Assembly: GCF_007991515.1 (NCBI RefSeq)
Contig: NZ_BJYM01000006.1
Location: 1-64,000, forward strand
Length of the DNA stretch: 64,000 nucleotides
Reading direction: 5' to 3'
Origin: Oceanobacillus sojae
Lineage (GTDB): Bacteria; Bacillota; Bacilli; Bacillales; Amphibacillaceae
The notes beneath the pieces were generated by a model. The model saw only the letters and a program-made list of their open reading frames with translations, had not been told where the DNA came from and did no database searches. Shown in pieces: positions 51,798 through 60,235 of this stretch (its first letter is position 1; every line of letters begins with the position of its first letter). The translations under genes were made by a program, and so were the position numbers.

Positions 51798-51845
51798 ATT
51801 TTAAATAGGACAGATTTCCTATCTATACCTCCATGCCTTTTTTTG
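51786..51845 (+). terminator. Conditional terminator in the PTS leader
   Basis: AGGCATGGTGGTAT pairs with ATACCTCCATGCCT and is followed by seven Ts; a weak inner AGGA/TCCT stem fills the loop. Confidence 0.8.
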
Positions 51846-51922
51846 ATGCTCTATAACATGAGACTATTTCGTAATTCAAGGAATACAAGATTACATGATA
51901 AAACAGGAAAGGACGATTTTAC

Positions 51923-52411
51923 ATGTTTAACAAACTAAAAAAGGAACAAAAAGCTAAGCTTTATGCTCCTGTAAACGGAAAAGTGGTCTCGTTAGAGGAA
52001 GTTCCCGACCCCGTATTCAGTGAAAAAATGATGGGTGAAGGAATTGCGATTACACCAACGGATGAAGTGATTTTTGCTCCGTTTGATGGAGAAATCGTGC
52101 AAATTCCCGAAACAAAACACGCAGTTGGTATCAAGGACAAAAAAGGCAATGAAGTCTTAATTCATATTGGGCTGGACACGGTTGATTTAGCAGGAGAAGG
52201 ATTCACTACAAAAGTCAAAATTGGTGATTCAGTTTCAGTTGGCCAGCCGCTAATCGAACTCGATCTGGAATTCCTTCGAGAAAATGCGAAAGACCTTGTG
52301 ACTCCTATCGTTATCACTAATAGTGTGAATAGTGAGAAGGAAATCCAATTAACAGAGGAAAAAGAAGCAAGTGCAGGTGAAACCGTTCTACTTACCATCA
52401 CTAGCAAATAA
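51923..52411 (+). CDS. PTS glucose-type EIIA
   Basis: A 162-residue EIIA of the glucose/beta-glucoside class: KLYAPVNGKVVSLEEVPDPV start, active-site pair H66 (ETKHAVGI) and H81 (VLIHIGLDTV). H81 takes phosphate from HPr and passes it to the EIIB Cys encoded two genes later. First gene of a four-gene operon, read after the RAT-controlled leader. Confidence 0.92.
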   Translation: MFNKLKKEQKAKLYAPVNGKVVSLEEVPDPVFSEKMMGEGIAITPTDEVIFAPFDGEIVQIPETKHAVGIKDKKGNEVLIHIGLDTVDLAGEGFTTKVKIGDSVSVGQPLIELDLEFLRENAKDLVTPIVITNSVNSEKEIQLTEEKEASAGETVLLTITSK

Positions 52412-52440
52412 CACCAGCATGTAGAAGGTGAGGCTTGACA

Positions 52441-53259
52441 ATGAAAGCAACGAAAATTCTCAACAATAATGCTGTTATCATCAATGATCAAGGACAGGAA
52501 AAAATAGCAATTGGCGGCGGTGTAGCCTTTAATAAAAACAAAAACGATATCATTAATCCAGCTAAAATAGAGAAACTGTTCGTGCTGGAAGGCAATGAAA
52601 AACTCGAACGATTGCTTCTCCGCATTCCGGAAGAACATTTTATTCTTTGTGAAGAAATCATAGCCTATGCTGAAGAGCAATTGCAGACCAAAATGAGCAG
52701 TCATATTCTTTTGGGCTTATCTGATCATTTATCCTTTGCGATTGAACGGGAAGAGCAAGGGATTCATTTAAAAAATAAGCTGATTCAGGAAATCAAAATT
52801 TTATACCGGGATGAGTTTAAGGTTGGATTATGGGCGATTCGTCATATCAAGGACAAGCTTGGTCTCGAAATGCCGATTGATGAAGCAGCCTTTATTGCGC
52901 TGCATCTCCACACAATGAAACTTGAAGGAGGTGATTTGCGCGAAACGATACGAGAAACAACCATTATTCGCAATATGGTAGAAGTTATCAAAACGACTCT
53001 CGACATTTCCATAAAAGAGGATGATCTGGCCTATGAACGGTTGATTATGCATTTGCGGTTCGCCTTGAACAGACCCAATCGTTACGATGTACACGTAATG
53101 GATAATGAAATGCTAACTATGATCCAGCACAAATTCAAAACTGCTTTTAATTGTGCAAAACGGGTGAGTAAGCATTTGTGTGATGCACACGGGATTCAAT
53201 TGCCTGAAGAAGAAGTAGGTTATATCTCCCTTCATATCGAAAGACTTCGAAATTATTAA
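52441..53259 (+). CDS. BglG-family transcription antiterminator (LicT/GlcT-like)
   Basis: A 272-residue antiterminator: RNA-binding CAT domain (1-55, KATKILNNNAVIINDQGQEK and AIGGGVAFNKNK) and two PRD domains (about 65-170 and 175-272) with conserved His in GLSDHLSFAI, ALHLHTM, LIMHLRFALNR and YISLHIERL. Phosphorylation by HPr and the PTS controls it. Start ATG 52441 has AAGGTGAGG at 7 bases. It should act on the RAT in its own operon leader. Confidence 0.9.
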   Translation: MKATKILNNNAVIINDQGQEKIAIGGGVAFNKNKNDIINPAKIEKLFVLEGNEKLERLLLRIPEEHFILCEEIIAYAEEQLQTKMSSHILLGLSDHLSFAIEREEQGIHLKNKLIQEIKILYRDEFKVGLWAIRHIKDKLGLEMPIDEAAFIALHLHTMKLEGGDLRETIRETTIIRNMVEVIKTTLDISIKEDDLAYERLIMHLRFALNRPNRYDVHVMDNEMLTMIQHKFKTAFNCAKRVSKHLCDAHGIQLPEEEVGYISLHIERLRNY

Positions 53260-53280
53260 ATCTAAAAGGAAGGTGTGTTT

Positions 53281-54678
53281 ATGGACACCACAGAGCAATT
53301 AGCAAAGAAGCTGTTAGTCTTAATGGGGGGCGACGGGAATATAAGTTTCGTAACATATTGCGCTACCCGATTGCGGGTCTCCTTGAGAGACCGTACATTG
53401 GCCAAAAAAGAGGATATTGAGGCTCTGGATGATGTCCCGGGTGTTGTTGAAAGAGATGACACATTACAAATAGTTATTGGTACTAATGTTGGAGATGTTT
53501 ATGATGCTTTCATGAAGGCATGGAAGACATCAGAGAATACCGGAGATGGAGAAGGCAGTTCTACGCAAATTAGCGGAAAGAAACGCGATTTGTTTAATCA
53601 ATTTATTGCGTTAGTTGTAAGTATCTTTTCACCATTATTACCATTATTAGCTGGAGCAGGCCTTTTACGAGGATTTACGATTTTGGCAAATCAGCTGGGG
53701 TGGCTATCGACCGAGAGCACGACGAATTTGATTCTGGAGAATGCAGCAACAGCAGTCTTTTATTTCCTGCCGCTTCTAGTTGCTATGACTGCAGCTAAAC
53801 GATTTAATACAAGCCCTTACATTGCTGTTGCGATTCTTGGTGCATTGATTATGCCGTCATTTATGGAATTGGTGCAAAATGACGAGGGTGGTAATTTAAT
53901 AAGTTTTATGGGCATACCAATGCCTGTTTTTGATTACACAAGCCAGGTGATTCCGGCAATTATAATTGTTTGGATACAATCATTGATGGAGCATTTCATG
54001 AAAAGAAAGCTTCCACACAGCTTGCATATGATTGTAATTCCGACTGTCTTACTGTTTGTATTGGTGCCGATTACTATTGGTATAGTAGGACCAATAGGAA
54101 ATTATGCAAGTATTGGAATTGCTAATGCTGTAGGGTGGTTAACTGGTATTAATCAAATTATTACAGGAGCTTTCATAGGCGGGATATGGAATATTTTAAT
54201 TATGTTTGGTGTACATTGGGCTCCAAACACAATGGTGATTATACCTGAAATTGCTGAGACGGGAACCTCTGCACTTATTGCTTACGGGGCAACCGCGAAT
54301 CTTGGCATGGCAGGCGCGGCATTTGCTGTATTTTTGCGCACTCGTAACATGGAATTGAAAGGGTTATCAGGAACTGCAATGGTCTCTGTTTTCTTATCAG
54401 GAATTGTGGAACCTGCTATCTATGGTTTGGGAATCAGATTCAAAACTCCATTAGTAGCAGGATGTTTAGGCGCTGCTCTTGGTGGAGCATTTATGGGAGC
54501 ATTTAACGTTGTTGGAAATGCATTCGTTTTCGGAGGGCTGACAACTATTCCTGCGTTTGCGGGACCAACTTTATGGGCTTATATAGTCGGTCTGGCAATA
54601 GCTTTTTTCGGAGGTATGGTATTGACCTTACTGTTCGGAATTAAGGATCCAGAAGCAGAAATGTATAAAAAGAATTAA
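53281..54678 (+). CDS. PTS EIIBC transporter, glucose superfamily
   Basis: A 465-residue sugar transporter. N-terminal EIIB (1-85) has the phosphorylated Cys27 in TYCATRLRVSLRD; EIIC (about 100-460) has ten hydrophobic segments with GIVEPAIYGLGIRFKTPLVAG, the substrate-site Glu motif of the beta-glucoside/sucrose/trehalose group. Start ATG 53281 follows AAGGAAGG; an in-frame GTG lies two codons upstream. No phospho-glycosidase follows; an ADP-ribosylglycohydrolase does, so the substrate may be unusual. Confidence 0.9.
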   Translation: MDTTEQLAKKLLVLMGGDGNISFVTYCATRLRVSLRDRTLAKKEDIEALDDVPGVVERDDTLQIVIGTNVGDVYDAFMKAWKTSENTGDGEGSSTQISGKKRDLFNQFIALVVSIFSPLLPLLAGAGLLRGFTILANQLGWLSTESTTNLILENAATAVFYFLPLLVAMTAAKRFNTSPYIAVAILGALIMPSFMELVQNDEGGNLISFMGIPMPVFDYTSQVIPAIIIVWIQSLMEHFMKRKLPHSLHMIVIPTVLLFVLVPITIGIVGPIGNYASIGIANAVGWLTGINQIITGAFIGGIWNILIMFGVHWAPNTMVIIPEIAETGTSALIAYGATANLGMAGAAFAVFLRTRNMELKGLSGTAMVSVFLSGIVEPAIYGLGIRFKTPLVAGCLGAALGGAFMGAFNVVGNAFVFGGLTTIPAFAGPTLWAYIVGLAIAFFGGMVLTLLFGIKDPEAEMYKKN

Positions 54679-54700
54679 ATACAAAAAGGGAGCTGATTGA

Positions 54701-55753
54701 ATGAGTTTAAATACAAAAATACAAGGAATCTTAGGAATGGCAGCAATAGGTGATGCCATGGGAGCAGCTACTGAAAACCTGTCGTTTGAGCAAATACGCA
54801 CACATTTTGGACAGCCAGTGAGTGAGTTTAAAAAGCCTGATAAGACGGCATTTGCACTAGGAAATGAAGCTGGACAAGTAACAGATGATTTTTCTCAAAT
54901 ATATTTTCTCAGCAAGGCAATTTTGGAAAATGATGGCGTGATAGACAAGGAAACTGTTAAAAAAGCCATTTTAGCTTGGTCCAATGTTCCGTGGTATTTT
55001 GACCGTTTCGCAGGACCTACAACTCGAGGGGCAATAAAGATGTATAAGGACTCAAAAGAGTCGGAACCAGCACCTTTACCCGGCGCTGTGACAGTAGACT
55101 ATGCATCAAAAGCAACGAATGGTTCAGCAATGAAAATTGCTCCAGCAGGGATTTTGAATCCGAATGACTTGGAGGGAGCTATTGATGCTGCCATTATCGT
55201 TACACAAGTAACACACGATAATTCACTGGCAATTTCAGGAGCATGTGCCGTATCAGCAGCAGTAAGTGCATCTTTGGCACCTCATGCTACGGTGGATGAG
55301 GCGTTGAGTGCAGGATTTTATGGAGCTATTCGCGGTGAAACAAAAGCAAAAATAGTTTCTCGCGAAGTAGCAGGACCGAGTGTTGTAGAGCGAATCAAGC
55401 TGGCCTATAGTATAGCAGACGGTCATGGCACAAAAGAAGAGAAGCTGCGAAAGCTGTCACAGGTAGTGGGAAGTGGTTTACACATTTCGGAGGCTGTTCC
55501 CAGCGCATTTGGAATTATTGCTTTGAACAAGGAGAATCCTCTGCAGGCAGTAATCGATGCGGTGAACATAGGATATGATACGGACACGATTGCCGCTATT
55601 GTGGGATCTATGGTTGGAGCATTCGTGGATTTAAACAATGAAAAATTTGCATCTTTATATGAGACTGTACAAAAGGCGAATGATTTTGACATTGTCGAGC
55701 TGGCAAATCTATTAACAAATGTGGTGCAGGAGTCTGGGGGAAAAGGACGTTAA
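54701..55753 (+). CDS. ADP-ribosylglycohydrolase family protein
   Basis: A 350-residue ARH-fold hydrolase with the di-metal motifs GMAAIGDAMGAATE, GQVTDDFSQ, ATNGSAMKIAP and GYDTDTIAAIVGSMVGA. The family splits N- or O-glycosidic bonds of ADP-ribose conjugates or nucleoside-like compounds. It starts 22 bases after the EIIBC stop behind AAAGGGAG and is clearly in that operon, where it takes the place of the expected phospho-glycosidase. This suggests it acts on the phosphorylated imported glycoside. Confidence 0.85.
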   Translation: MSLNTKIQGILGMAAIGDAMGAATENLSFEQIRTHFGQPVSEFKKPDKTAFALGNEAGQVTDDFSQIYFLSKAILENDGVIDKETVKKAILAWSNVPWYFDRFAGPTTRGAIKMYKDSKESEPAPLPGAVTVDYASKATNGSAMKIAPAGILNPNDLEGAIDAAIIVTQVTHDNSLAISGACAVSAAVSASLAPHATVDEALSAGFYGAIRGETKAKIVSREVAGPSVVERIKLAYSIADGHGTKEEKLRKLSQVVGSGLHISEAVPSAFGIIALNKENPLQAVIDAVNIGYDTDTIAAIVGSMVGAFVDLNNEKFASLYETVQKANDFDIVELANLLTNVVQESGGKGR

Positions 55754-55894
55754 TTGCTTAGTGGAAATTTATGGAATATATTATTATAACTTTTCGAGTC
55801 TAAAGAAGCTTTTAGTAAATAAGAAAAGTACACTAAATATATTTACAATGATAACTCTCTTTTCGTTAGAATTAACACTGTAACCTTTCAAAAG

Positions 55895-55948
55895 ACAGGG
55901 CCAGAGTGAAGCTGCTTTATGAGCGGTTTAACTCTGGCCTTGTTTTTT
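55895..55948 (+). terminator. Terminator of the PTS operon
   Basis: CAGGGCCAGAGT pairs with ACTCTGGCCTTG (wobble) and is followed by TTTTTT. The rest of 55754-56179 holds no gene, only a 14-codon frame of regulator-like text. Confidence 0.8.
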
Positions 55949-56179
55949 GTCTGATAATTTATACCAATGCTTCATCCTTTTCCTAATCAGATAGGCAAAT
56001 AATTATTTCACTGCGTGAGCTCACTGAAGTTATGATTGATTATGTAGAGAACAGATAAAGAGATACATTACATGAGTTTAAATGAAGAAACAGAAGCTGC
56101 TCATTTGGACTAATTCTGTTCATCGGCAAGTACTCGCAGCTATGAAATAGATTGGGACTTATGAGGAAAGGTGTAATTT

Positions 56180-57364
56180 ATGGATAAACGTATATATATT
56201 TTAATGGTCGTTTCATTTGTGGTGGGATTAGTGGAGCTTATTATTGGCGGGATAATTGATTTAATTGCGGTGGACTTACAGGTCAGTCTTGGAAAAGTCG
56301 GCTTTTTGATAACGATTTATTCGTTGATCTTAGGAATTTTAGGTCCGGTTCTACTGGTTTTAACTGCAAAAATGGAACGGAAGAAATTGACGTTATTATT
56401 TTTATTTCTGTTTTTGATAGGAAATATTGTAACTGCTATTTCTTCCTCGTACATGATTCTTCTTTTAGGAAGAATTATATCTGCTGTCAGTGCATCACTT
56501 CTTATTAATTTGTGCCTGGTTCTTGCCCCAAGTATTGTGGAGGTTAAATACCGCGGCAGGGCATTGGGAATTGTCTCAATGGGAATCAGCGGGTCCATTG
56601 TATTAGGATTGCCTATAGGGCTATTATTGGGTAATAATTTTGGCTGGAGAGCGCCATTTTTCCTGATTATCTTTTTGACAGTACTATCGCTGGCCGGGGT
56701 ACACTTTTTTATGAAGAAGGTTGAGCCAAAGCCGTTTCTTCCACTTGGCAAGCAATTAAAAACATTAAAGAATAGAAAGATATTCTTTGCTCAAACAACA
56801 ACATTTCTGTTCTTGGGCGGGCATACTGTATTATATGCTTACTTTACGCCATTTTTAAAGGATGTTGCAGGGTTCGGGGAATCAATGGTAAGTGTTGCTT
56901 ATCTGATATTTGGAATTGCAGCTGTTGCCGGCGGAGGACTAGGCGGAATAATGGGGGATCGGATTGGAACAAGAAAAAGCATTTTTATTGTAGCAATCGT
57001 ATTTAGCTGTGCAATATTTAGCATTCCCTATACGACATTCTCCTTCATTTTATTTGCAGCTGTTATGGTGATATGGGGCGCGATGAGCTGGGCCATGTCA
57101 CCGCCTATGCAAAGCTATCTGATTGAGACAGCTCCGGAATCGTCAGATATTCAGCAGAGTATAAATAATTCTGCCCTTCATTTTGGAATTGCATTTGGGT
57201 CGTTTGTCGGCGGGATTGTTATTGAACAATCAACTGTTAACTACAATGCAATCGTTGCGGGGATTATTGTATTATTTTCAATCGGCACAGCCTATATCTC
57301 TATGCGTGGAGGAGCATCCAGTTTAGGTAAAAGTGAAGAGGAGAGAGTTCAGAGGGAAGGGTGA
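56180..57364 (+). CDS. MFS transporter, DHA1/AraJ-like
   Basis: A 394-residue major facilitator with 12 membrane segments, short N- and C-termini, and the motif-A-like GGIMGDRIGTRKS between TM8 and TM9 region. RGRALGIVSMGISGSIVLGLPIG is typical of drug/sugar efflux DHA1 proteins such as AraJ/YdhP. Start ATG follows GGAAAGG. Monocistronic; substrate unknown. Confidence 0.8.
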   Translation: MDKRIYILMVVSFVVGLVELIIGGIIDLIAVDLQVSLGKVGFLITIYSLILGILGPVLLVLTAKMERKKLTLLFLFLFLIGNIVTAISSSYMILLLGRIISAVSASLLINLCLVLAPSIVEVKYRGRALGIVSMGISGSIVLGLPIGLLLGNNFGWRAPFFLIIFLTVLSLAGVHFFMKKVEPKPFLPLGKQLKTLKNRKIFFAQTTTFLFLGGHTVLYAYFTPFLKDVAGFGESMVSVAYLIFGIAAVAGGGLGGIMGDRIGTRKSIFIVAIVFSCAIFSIPYTTFSFILFAAVMVIWGAMSWAMSPPMQSYLIETAPESSDIQQSINNSALHFGIAFGSFVGGIVIEQSTVNYNAIVAGIIVLFSIGTAYISMRGGASSLGKSEEERVQREG

Positions 57365-57485
57365 CAGTGCTGATAAAAACGATATTGTACTGTTGTGAAG
57401 GAGCAAAAGCTATCATTAAGAAATGATTATTTCGTTGTAATTAAGTTCATGAAATCGATAAGAGCGGGTCTGCTAATTTTCATAG

Positions 57486-57674
57486 GAGCCCAATCTTGTG
57501 GATTCATGGGCTTATTCTTATGGAATAATTGCTGGCGAAACACTTGAATTGCTTACTTCCCTTGCTTTTGGATTTACATTGTTTTTATTCGTCAGCCATA
57601 TTTTTTACACTTGGGGGAAGGATGCTTTGCGGATGAAGATCCAGCATTCAGGAAAACATGAGGGTTATATATAG
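57486..57674 (+). pseudogene. C-terminal remnant of a membrane protein
   Basis: A 62-residue frame without a start: EPNLVDSWAYSYGIIAGETL then ELLTSLAFGFTLFLFVSHIF and YTWGKDALRMKIQHSGKHEG. One membrane helix and a charged tail look like the end of a real protein whose front part is lost. Family not recognised. The remainder of 57365-57978 is empty. Confidence 0.4.
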
Positions 57675-57978
57675 GTTTGCTGTTTATCACTTCTTGGAAA
57701 TGTATTCCGGATTAAATAGAGATAACTAATTAGATCTTTAGTAGAAACATAGTTTGCGAGAGTTAGCGGGTAAGGTCATTGATGAATGGCTTCACCCGCT
57801 TTATTCGAGTTCTCATTTTTGAAGGTTGCCTTCATAAAATTGAAAGGTTTATTTTCAAAAGCAATCTGATTACTTTCAGCCTTGAGCAAAAGTTACTGGT
57901 TTCTTTTTATGTTATTATAAAATCAAAAATTATTATATCTTTCACTTTCAAAATGACGTGAAGCAAGGAGGCGTTATC

Positions 57979-58614
57979 ATGGACGTATGGTATGTGAGCT
58001 ATGGCTCCAACATTAGTAAGAATCGCTTTGCCTGTTATATCGAAGGCGGTATTCCTGAAGGCTCCGAAAAAGAGGAAAGAGGCTGTAAAAATACCACTCC
58101 GCCAAAGAAAACAACAAAAGCCATACTCCCTTATCCGCTCTATTTTATGAAGGAAGAGAGCAAATGGGGCGAGGGTGGAGTTGCCTTTATCGGTCATGAA
58201 CCGGATAATGACACAAGGACATATGCAAGAAAATATTTGATTACGGATGAACAATTCGGGGAAGTTGTGGAACAGGAAAATAATGTTGATGCCTTACATA
58301 TCAATGTGCAGGATGTTATGGATAAAGGCTATGTTGACCTGGAAGAAGGCTGGTATGGAAGGGTTATTTACTTGGGGAAAGAGGATGGGGCGCCAATGTT
58401 TACATTTACAAGTCCAGATGTAATGGGAACACATGGGTTTAGCACTCCTCCTCAATCCTATTTATCTATGATTTCCCGTGGATTAAAAGAAATTGGCCTT
58501 ACAGAAGAGGATATTGTGGAATATTTCTTATCTAAACCTGGAATTGAAGGAGAGTTTACGAAGGATGCACTTTATCGGTACATTTTTTGTTATGAGCTGA
58601 ATAACAACATATAG
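57979..58614 (+). CDS. Gamma-glutamylcyclotransferase-fold-like conserved protein
   Basis: A 211-residue soluble protein starting MDVWYVSYGSNISKNRFACY, with GVAFIGHEPDNDTRTYARKY and GWYGRVIYLGKEDGAPMFTF. The YGSN motif near the N-terminus is the hallmark of the gamma-glutamylcyclotransferase/AIG2-like fold. Start 57979 (AAGGAGGCG upstream) is preferred to 57958. A second, truncated copy of its middle part lies at 63796-64000. Enzyme activity unproven. Confidence 0.6.
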   Translation: MDVWYVSYGSNISKNRFACYIEGGIPEGSEKEERGCKNTTPPKKTTKAILPYPLYFMKEESKWGEGGVAFIGHEPDNDTRTYARKYLITDEQFGEVVEQENNVDALHINVQDVMDKGYVDLEEGWYGRVIYLGKEDGAPMFTFTSPDVMGTHGFSTPPQSYLSMISRGLKEIGLTEEDIVEYFLSKPGIEGEFTKDALYRYIFCYELNNNI

Positions 58615-58618
58615 AAAG

Positions 58619-58644
58619 CTGGCAACCATATCTTTGGTTGCCAG
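58619..58644. terminator. Bidirectional hairpin between convergent genes
   Basis: CTGGCAACCA and TGGTTGCCAG form a 10-bp perfect stem with a 6-nt loop. Confidence 0.7.
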
Positions 58645-58648
58645 TCTA

Positions 58649-59500
58649 TTAACGGCGAAAACGATTAACAGAATCTCTCAGTTCATAGAATCGATCAATA
58701 ATCTGATCTCCCAGTTCTTCATAAAGACTCATATATAATGTATCTACAACTACAAGCTGAGAAATTCGTGTTGCCATATTAGCAACACGAAAATATTCTT
58801 CCAGCATCGGTGTATAAAGTGGAATCAGAGCTTTACGAGCTAATGTTGATTTCTGCAATGTGGTAACAGCAACAATAATTGCTCCCTTTTCTTTTGCCAG
58901 TTCAACAAGCTCAAGAATTTCCTGTGTTTCGCCAGTAGTGGAAATAGCAATAAATACATCTCCAGGCTGCATGTTTAAAACTAAAGAGAGCATATAATGG
59001 AAATCTCGATTAAAAAAAACTTTAATTCCAAGCTTAGTAAACTTATGCGTTAAATCTTCTGCAACCATCGCAGATGCACCCGCACCATAAGTAACAACTG
59101 TATGACTCTTTTGGATGGCAGAAACAGTGGACTCAATATTTTTTAAATCCAATGTATTAAGTAATTGTTCAACTGCTTGCCTATCCAACTCCAGCGTATT
59201 AAAGAAGATGTCACGCATGGATAACTTATCAGCATGTTCTTTTTGAACAATATTAAAACCAATTTTATTTTCTTTCAGAGTCAGTTCCTGATTAAGCTCT
59301 AACTTAAAATCACGAAACCCTTTAATTCCCAGCTGCTTACAAAAGCGGACAACACTTGCTTCACTAACTTGAGCAGCAATGGCATATTCCTTTATGGTCA
59401 TTCTGGAAATCTTGCCTAAATTATTCAAGGTATAATTCGCAATTTTCATTTCAATCTTTGTAAAATTCTCTTGAGATTTTAAGCTTTCAATCAAGGACAC
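58649..59500 (-). CDS. murR: MurR/RpiR-family transcriptional regulator
   Basis: A 283-residue regulator with an N-terminal HTH_6 domain (about 1-75: YAIAAQVSEASVVRFCKQLGIKG-type text) and a C-terminal SIS sugar-phosphate-binding domain (TVVTYGAGASAMVAEDLTHK, VFIAISTTGETQEILELVEL). It should sense an amino-sugar phosphate such as MurNAc-6-P and control this operon. GTG start with AGGAGG 8 bases upstream. Last gene of the operon. Confidence 0.85.
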   Translation of the reverse strand: MSLIESLKSQENFTKIEMKIANYTLNNLGKISRMTIKEYAIAAQVSEASVVRFCKQLGIKGFRDFKLELNQELTLKENKIGFNIVQKEHADKLSMRDIFFNTLELDRQAVEQLLNTLDLKNIESTVSAIQKSHTVVTYGAGASAMVAEDLTHKFTKLGIKVFFNRDFHYMLSLVLNMQPGDVFIAISTTGETQEILELVELAKEKGAIIVAVTTLQKSTLARKALIPLYTPMLEEYFRVANMATRISQLVVVDTLYMSLYEELGDQIIDRFYELRDSVNRFRR

Positions 59501-59512
59501 ACTGGCTCCCTC

Positions 59513-60220
59513 CTAGATGGTTTTCTTTTTTAATTGTTCAAGGTTATCAACAAATCTTTTTGTGATAATCTCCGGTCTGGTAATAGCAGAACCAACAACA
59601 ACTGAATCCGCTCCACTTTTATATGCCGACACCAATTCTTCTGGTGTAGAAATATGACCTTCGGCTATAATTGGAACTTTCACATGATTTTTTAATGCGC
59701 TGACGAATTCATAGTTAAAACTGTTTTGATCCTTTGTTTCTTCAGTATACCCCGATAGAGTTGTAGAAACAATATCTGTCCCACATTCTTCTGCATATAA
59801 TGCACTCTCTAAATTATCACAATCAGACATGACTAAAATATCGGGATAATTATCATGAATACGTGCAATAATTTCTTTTAAATTCTCTCCGTTTGGTCTG
59901 ATTCGTTTTGTTCCATCCAAAGCAACTATTTCTGCGCCTGCTTCGATAACAGCAGCTGCACTTTCATACGTAGGTGTAATATAGACATCAAAGCCTTCAA
60001 ACCATTGTTTGTAAATCCCGATAATAGGTAAATCCACTGCTTTTTTTATAGCAGAGATATTTTGAGGCTCTGTTGCGCGAATTCCTACAGCTCCTCCTTG
60101 TTTGGCAGCTTTAGCAAATGCAACCATAATGTCTGTGCCGTACATTGGCCATCCTTGGCGTGCCTGGCAGGAAACCACCAGGCCGCCTCTGATAGCATTT
60201 AATAGCTCTTCTTTCTCCAT
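59513..60220 (-). CDS. nanE: N-acetylmannosamine-6-phosphate 2-epimerase
   Basis: A 235-residue TIM-barrel epimerase turning ManNAc-6-P into GlcNAc-6-P. Motifs: GGLVVSCQARQGWPMYGTDI, VGIRATEPQNISAIKK, IIGIYKQ, IVALDGTKRIRP and IIAEGHISTPEE, the last carrying the catalytic Glu. Start ATG follows GGAGGAATTGG. It sits between the transporter and murR; no nanA or nanK is nearby, so its substrate probably comes directly as a phosphate from the PTS. Confidence 0.92.
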   Translation of the reverse strand: MEKEELLNAIRGGLVVSCQARQGWPMYGTDIMVAFAKAAKQGGAVGIRATEPQNISAIKKAVDLPIIGIYKQWFEGFDVYITPTYESAAAVIEAGAEIVALDGTKRIRPNGENLKEIIARIHDNYPDILVMSDCDNLESALYAEECGTDIVSTTLSGYTEETKDQNSFNYEFVSALKNHVKVPIIAEGHISTPEELVSAYKSGADSVVVGSAITRPEIITKRFVDNLEQLKKKTI

Positions 60221-60235
60221 AAACCAATTCCTCCA

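Noticed and set aside
51651-51938. A 95-codon plus-strand frame before EIIA
   Set aside because: It runs through the promoter, RAT and terminator of the PTS leader and overlaps the EIIA start.
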